From positions 1 through 44,445 of the forward strand of contig DATAUH010000287.1 in the NCBI GenBank assembly GCA_036268375.1: DNA of 44,445 bases, given 5' to 3'. This DNA is from PALSA-243 sp036268375 (GTDB lineage Bacteria > Acidobacteriota > Terriglobia > Bryobacterales > Bryobacteraceae). Below the pieces are notes generated by a model. It did no database searches. It saw nothing but the letters and a program-made list of their open reading frames with translations, and was not told the DNA's origin. Below, in pieces: positions 43,045 to 44,445 of this stretch (its first letter is position 1; each line of letters opens with the position of its first letter). The position numbers and the translations under genes are program-made.

Positions 43045-44142
43045 ATGCCGCTCGATATTAAGGCGAAGAATTCGTGTAAGTGGGACGCAGCCGCAATGGG
43101 AGAGGTGATGTTACGCCTGGATCCTGGAGACGGCCGCATACGCACTACGCGAACGTTTCGCGTTTGGGAAGGCGGCGGCGAATACAATGTGATGCGCGGC
43201 CTGCGGCGGTGCTTTGGAATGCACACAACGGTTGTCACTGCGATTGTGGACAACGAAATCGGCAAGTTACTCGAAGACTTGATGCTGCAAGGCGGCGTAG
43301 ACCTTTCTCACGTGAAATGGACGCCGTTTGACGGAGTGGGCCGGGCCGCGCGGGTTGGACTGAATTTTACGGAGCGAGGCTTCGGCATACGCGGCGCGGT
43401 CGGCTGTTCGGATCGCGCATGGTCGGCGGCTTCGCAGCTTCGTCCGGGAGACGTGGATTGGGAACAACTCTTCGAACACGAGGGTGTTCGATGGTTCCAC
43501 TGCGGAGGGATCTTTGCGGCCCTTTCGGCAAGCGCGGCCGAGCTTACGCTAGAAGCGATGAAGGCAGCGCGAGCCGCCGGAGCGGTTGTCTCTTATGATC
43601 TGAACTTCCGGCCTTCGCTGTGGAAATCGCAAGGTGGGATTGCGCACGCCGTGGAAGTGAACCGGCGCATAGCGTCACTGGTGGATGTGATGATCGGCAA
43701 TGAAGAAGATTTCACTGCCGCGCTTGGTTTTGAGGTGGCCGGGCTGGATGAACACATCACGAGCCTCGACCCCACGAATTTTAAGAAGATGATTGGCGAA
43801 GCGTGCGGCATGTATCCAAACTTCAAGGCCGTGGCCACCACAATGCGCAACGCGAAGACCGCAACGGTGAACGAATGGGGCGCGATTCTGTGGATGGACG
43901 GCCAGTTCTTCGAGGCGCCCGTGCGGGAGACGCTAGAAATCTACGATCGAGTAGGCGGCGGCGATAGTTTTGCGTCGGGATTAATCTATGCGCTGTTAGC
44001 AGGGAAAAGTCCGCAGCGGGCGGTGGAGTACGGGGCGGCGCATGGCGCTTTGGCGATGACGACGCCGGGAGACACCAGCATGGCGACCCTCGCGGAAGTG
44101 GAAGCGGCGATGAAGGGCAAGGGCGCGCGCGTGATTCGGTAG
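43045..44142 (+). CDS. PfkB-family sugar kinase, probably 2-keto-3-deoxygluconate kinase
   Basis: A ~365-residue ribokinase-fold kinase. The N-terminal AAMGEVMLRLDPGDGRI resembles the GEIMLRL start of KDG kinases, with EGGGEYNVMRGLRR as the sugar-binding loop. Further: SYDLNFRPSLWKS, VMIGNEEDFTAALG, and the ATP/catalytic motif DRVGGGDSFASGLIYALL with catalytic Asp. It would phosphorylate 2-keto-3-deoxygluconate or a similar sugar acid. No ribosome-binding site is evident at ATG 43045; ATG 43096 (MGEVML) is a plausible alternative. Adjacent to an exported PQQ dehydrogenase, it could finish a pathway from an oxidised sugar, but this is context only. Confidence 0.85.
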   Translation: MPLDIKAKNSCKWDAAAMGEVMLRLDPGDGRIRTTRTFRVWEGGGEYNVMRGLRRCFGMHTTVVTAIVDNEIGKLLEDLMLQGGVDLSHVKWTPFDGVGRAARVGLNFTERGFGIRGAVGCSDRAWSAASQLRPGDVDWEQLFEHEGVRWFHCGGIFAALSASAAELTLEAMKAARAAGAVVSYDLNFRPSLWKSQGGIAHAVEVNRRIASLVDVMIGNEEDFTAALGFEVAGLDEHITSLDPTNFKKMIGEACGMYPNFKAVATTMRNAKTATVNEWGAILWMDGQFFEAPVRETLEIYDRVGGGDSFASGLIYALLAGKSPQRAVEYGAAHGALAMTTPGDTSMATLAEVEAAMKGKGARVIR

Positions 44143-44177
44143 TGGTCTGAGTAAGTCGCGGGGGGAAGTAAGAGAAG

Positions 44178-44253
44178 TGGAGCTGGCGGAGGGGCTTGAA
44201 CCCCCGACCCTCTGATTACAAATCAGATGCTCTACCAACTGAGCTACGCCAGC
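44178..44253 (-). tRNA. tRNA-Thr (anticodon TGT), CCA encoded
   Basis: The minus strand folds as a cloverleaf: acceptor GCTGGCG (44247-44253) pairs with CGCCAGC (44182-44188), D arm with GTAGCTCAGTTGGTAGAGC, anticodon arm TCTGA-TTTGTAA-TCAGA giving anticodon TGT, and T arm GGGGGTTCAAGCCCC. Discriminator T (44181) is followed by an encoded CCA (44178-44180). Confidence 0.96.
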
Positions 44254-44310
44254 ACTTTGTTCTTTCAGCAACTTCCGAAAGAGTGTTTCACTCTGAACGC
44301 CATTTAAACG

Positions 44311-44445
44311 CTATCCTAGCAAACTTCTGCCAAGGCGGTTCACCGATTCCAGTTTACTATTCAGCGTGGTTTGCGTGCAGACGTTCACTGAAACGCCGAT
44401 GTCGTGCTCTATTTGATCGGCAATGGCGTTGAGGTCGCCGCTGGC
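44311..44445 (-). CDS. 3' end of an unidentified gene, running off the window
   Basis: The last 44 codons of a minus-strand frame end in TAG (44311-44313). The protein reads SGDLNAIADQIEHDIGVSVN, VCTQTTLNSKLESVNRLG, RSLLG. Composition is protein-like. The pattern of a helix, a short strand and a closing helix with terminal GxxLL vaguely recalls nucleotidyltransferase C-termini, but I do not assign it. The 57 bases between it and the tRNA hold a short AGAGTG-TTT-CACTCT hairpin (44280-44294). Confidence 0.5.
   Translation of the reverse strand, partial: ASGDLNAIADQIEHDIGVSVNVCTQTTLNSKLESVNRLGRSLLG

Noticed and set aside
1..44445. CRISPR arrays, prophage or complete insertion sequences
   Set aside because: No regularly spaced direct repeats, phage structural genes or transposase genes were seen; the only mobile-like sequences are the ~177-bp elements.
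44311..44445. Assignment of the final partial gene to a nucleotidyltransferase
   Set aside because: Only 44 residues are visible and no catalytic motif is included, so the resemblance is too weak to name it.

Overview
The window is GC-rich, densely coded bacterial chromosome that most resembles an Acidobacteriota genome of the Bryobacterales/Solibacter type. The pointers are a large secreted propeller protein carrying the Solibacter-type C-terminal domain (TIGR03437), a VWFA-related acidobacterial protein (TIGR03436), an Oar-like TonB-dependent receptor with a carboxypeptidase-regulatory domain, an exported PQQ dehydrogenase, and many exported proteins with Tat or Sec signals. The assignment rests on family recognition, not on a marker gene.

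Layout. 1-6.3 kb: alanine racemase (minus), a stand-alone ClpB-D2-like AAA+ ATPase, an A+T-richer 450-bp non-coding stretch, an SGNH hydrolase and an exported S9 peptidase. 6.3-16.5 kb (minus strand): VWFA protein, a DUF433 antitoxin with a decayed DUF5615 PIN-like toxin beside it, an overlapping monooxygenase/iron-alcohol-dehydrogenase pair, a lipase-maturation-factor-like membrane protein, the TIGR03437 propeller protein and an M48 metalloprotease. 16.8-21 kb (plus): DinB protein and a four-gene PspA operon (YjfI/DUF2170-like, PspA, DUF4178-like, and an unrecognised 512-residue coiled-coil protein). 21-22 kb: a 179-bp terminal-inverted-repeat element and a VapBC pair. 22.3-24.4 kb: large-subunit catalase. 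24.4-29.9 kb: EF-hand protein, ApbE-DUF2271 flavin transferase and PepSY membrane protein in one minus-strand operon, divergent from a histidine kinase/response regulator pair. 29.9-34.1 kb (minus): Tat-exported MmgE/PrpD protein, an exported beta-sandwich-like protein, and a membrane protein with two periplasmic malectin domains. 34.2-44.1 kb: a second copy of the inverted-repeat element, exported monooxygenase and cupin proteins, then cyclase, PQQ dehydrogenase, TonB receptor and a PfkB sugar kinase on the plus strand. The window ends with tRNA-Thr(TGT) and the 3' end of an unknown gene.

How parts work together. The 34.4-44.1 kb block reads as uptake and periplasmic oxidation of an organic substrate: TonB receptor, PQQ dehydrogenase, metal-dependent cyclase, cupin and ABM proteins, possibly feeding the sugar kinase. 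Two of its promoters (before the cyclase and before the PQQ dehydrogenase) share a near-identical ~33-bp block at the same distance from clear -35/-10 boxes. The receptor promoter has related GTAAC-type sequence plus a palindrome in its spacer. This is a candidate local regulon. The PspA operon is a plausible envelope-stress module with one uncharacterised partner. The ApbE/PepSY/EF-hand/two-component cluster suggests a regulated flavin- and calcium-linked redox system at the inner membrane.

The clearest structural novelties are a ~177-bp palindromic repeat family (two full copies, one partial), the shared promoter block, and the decayed toxin gene.
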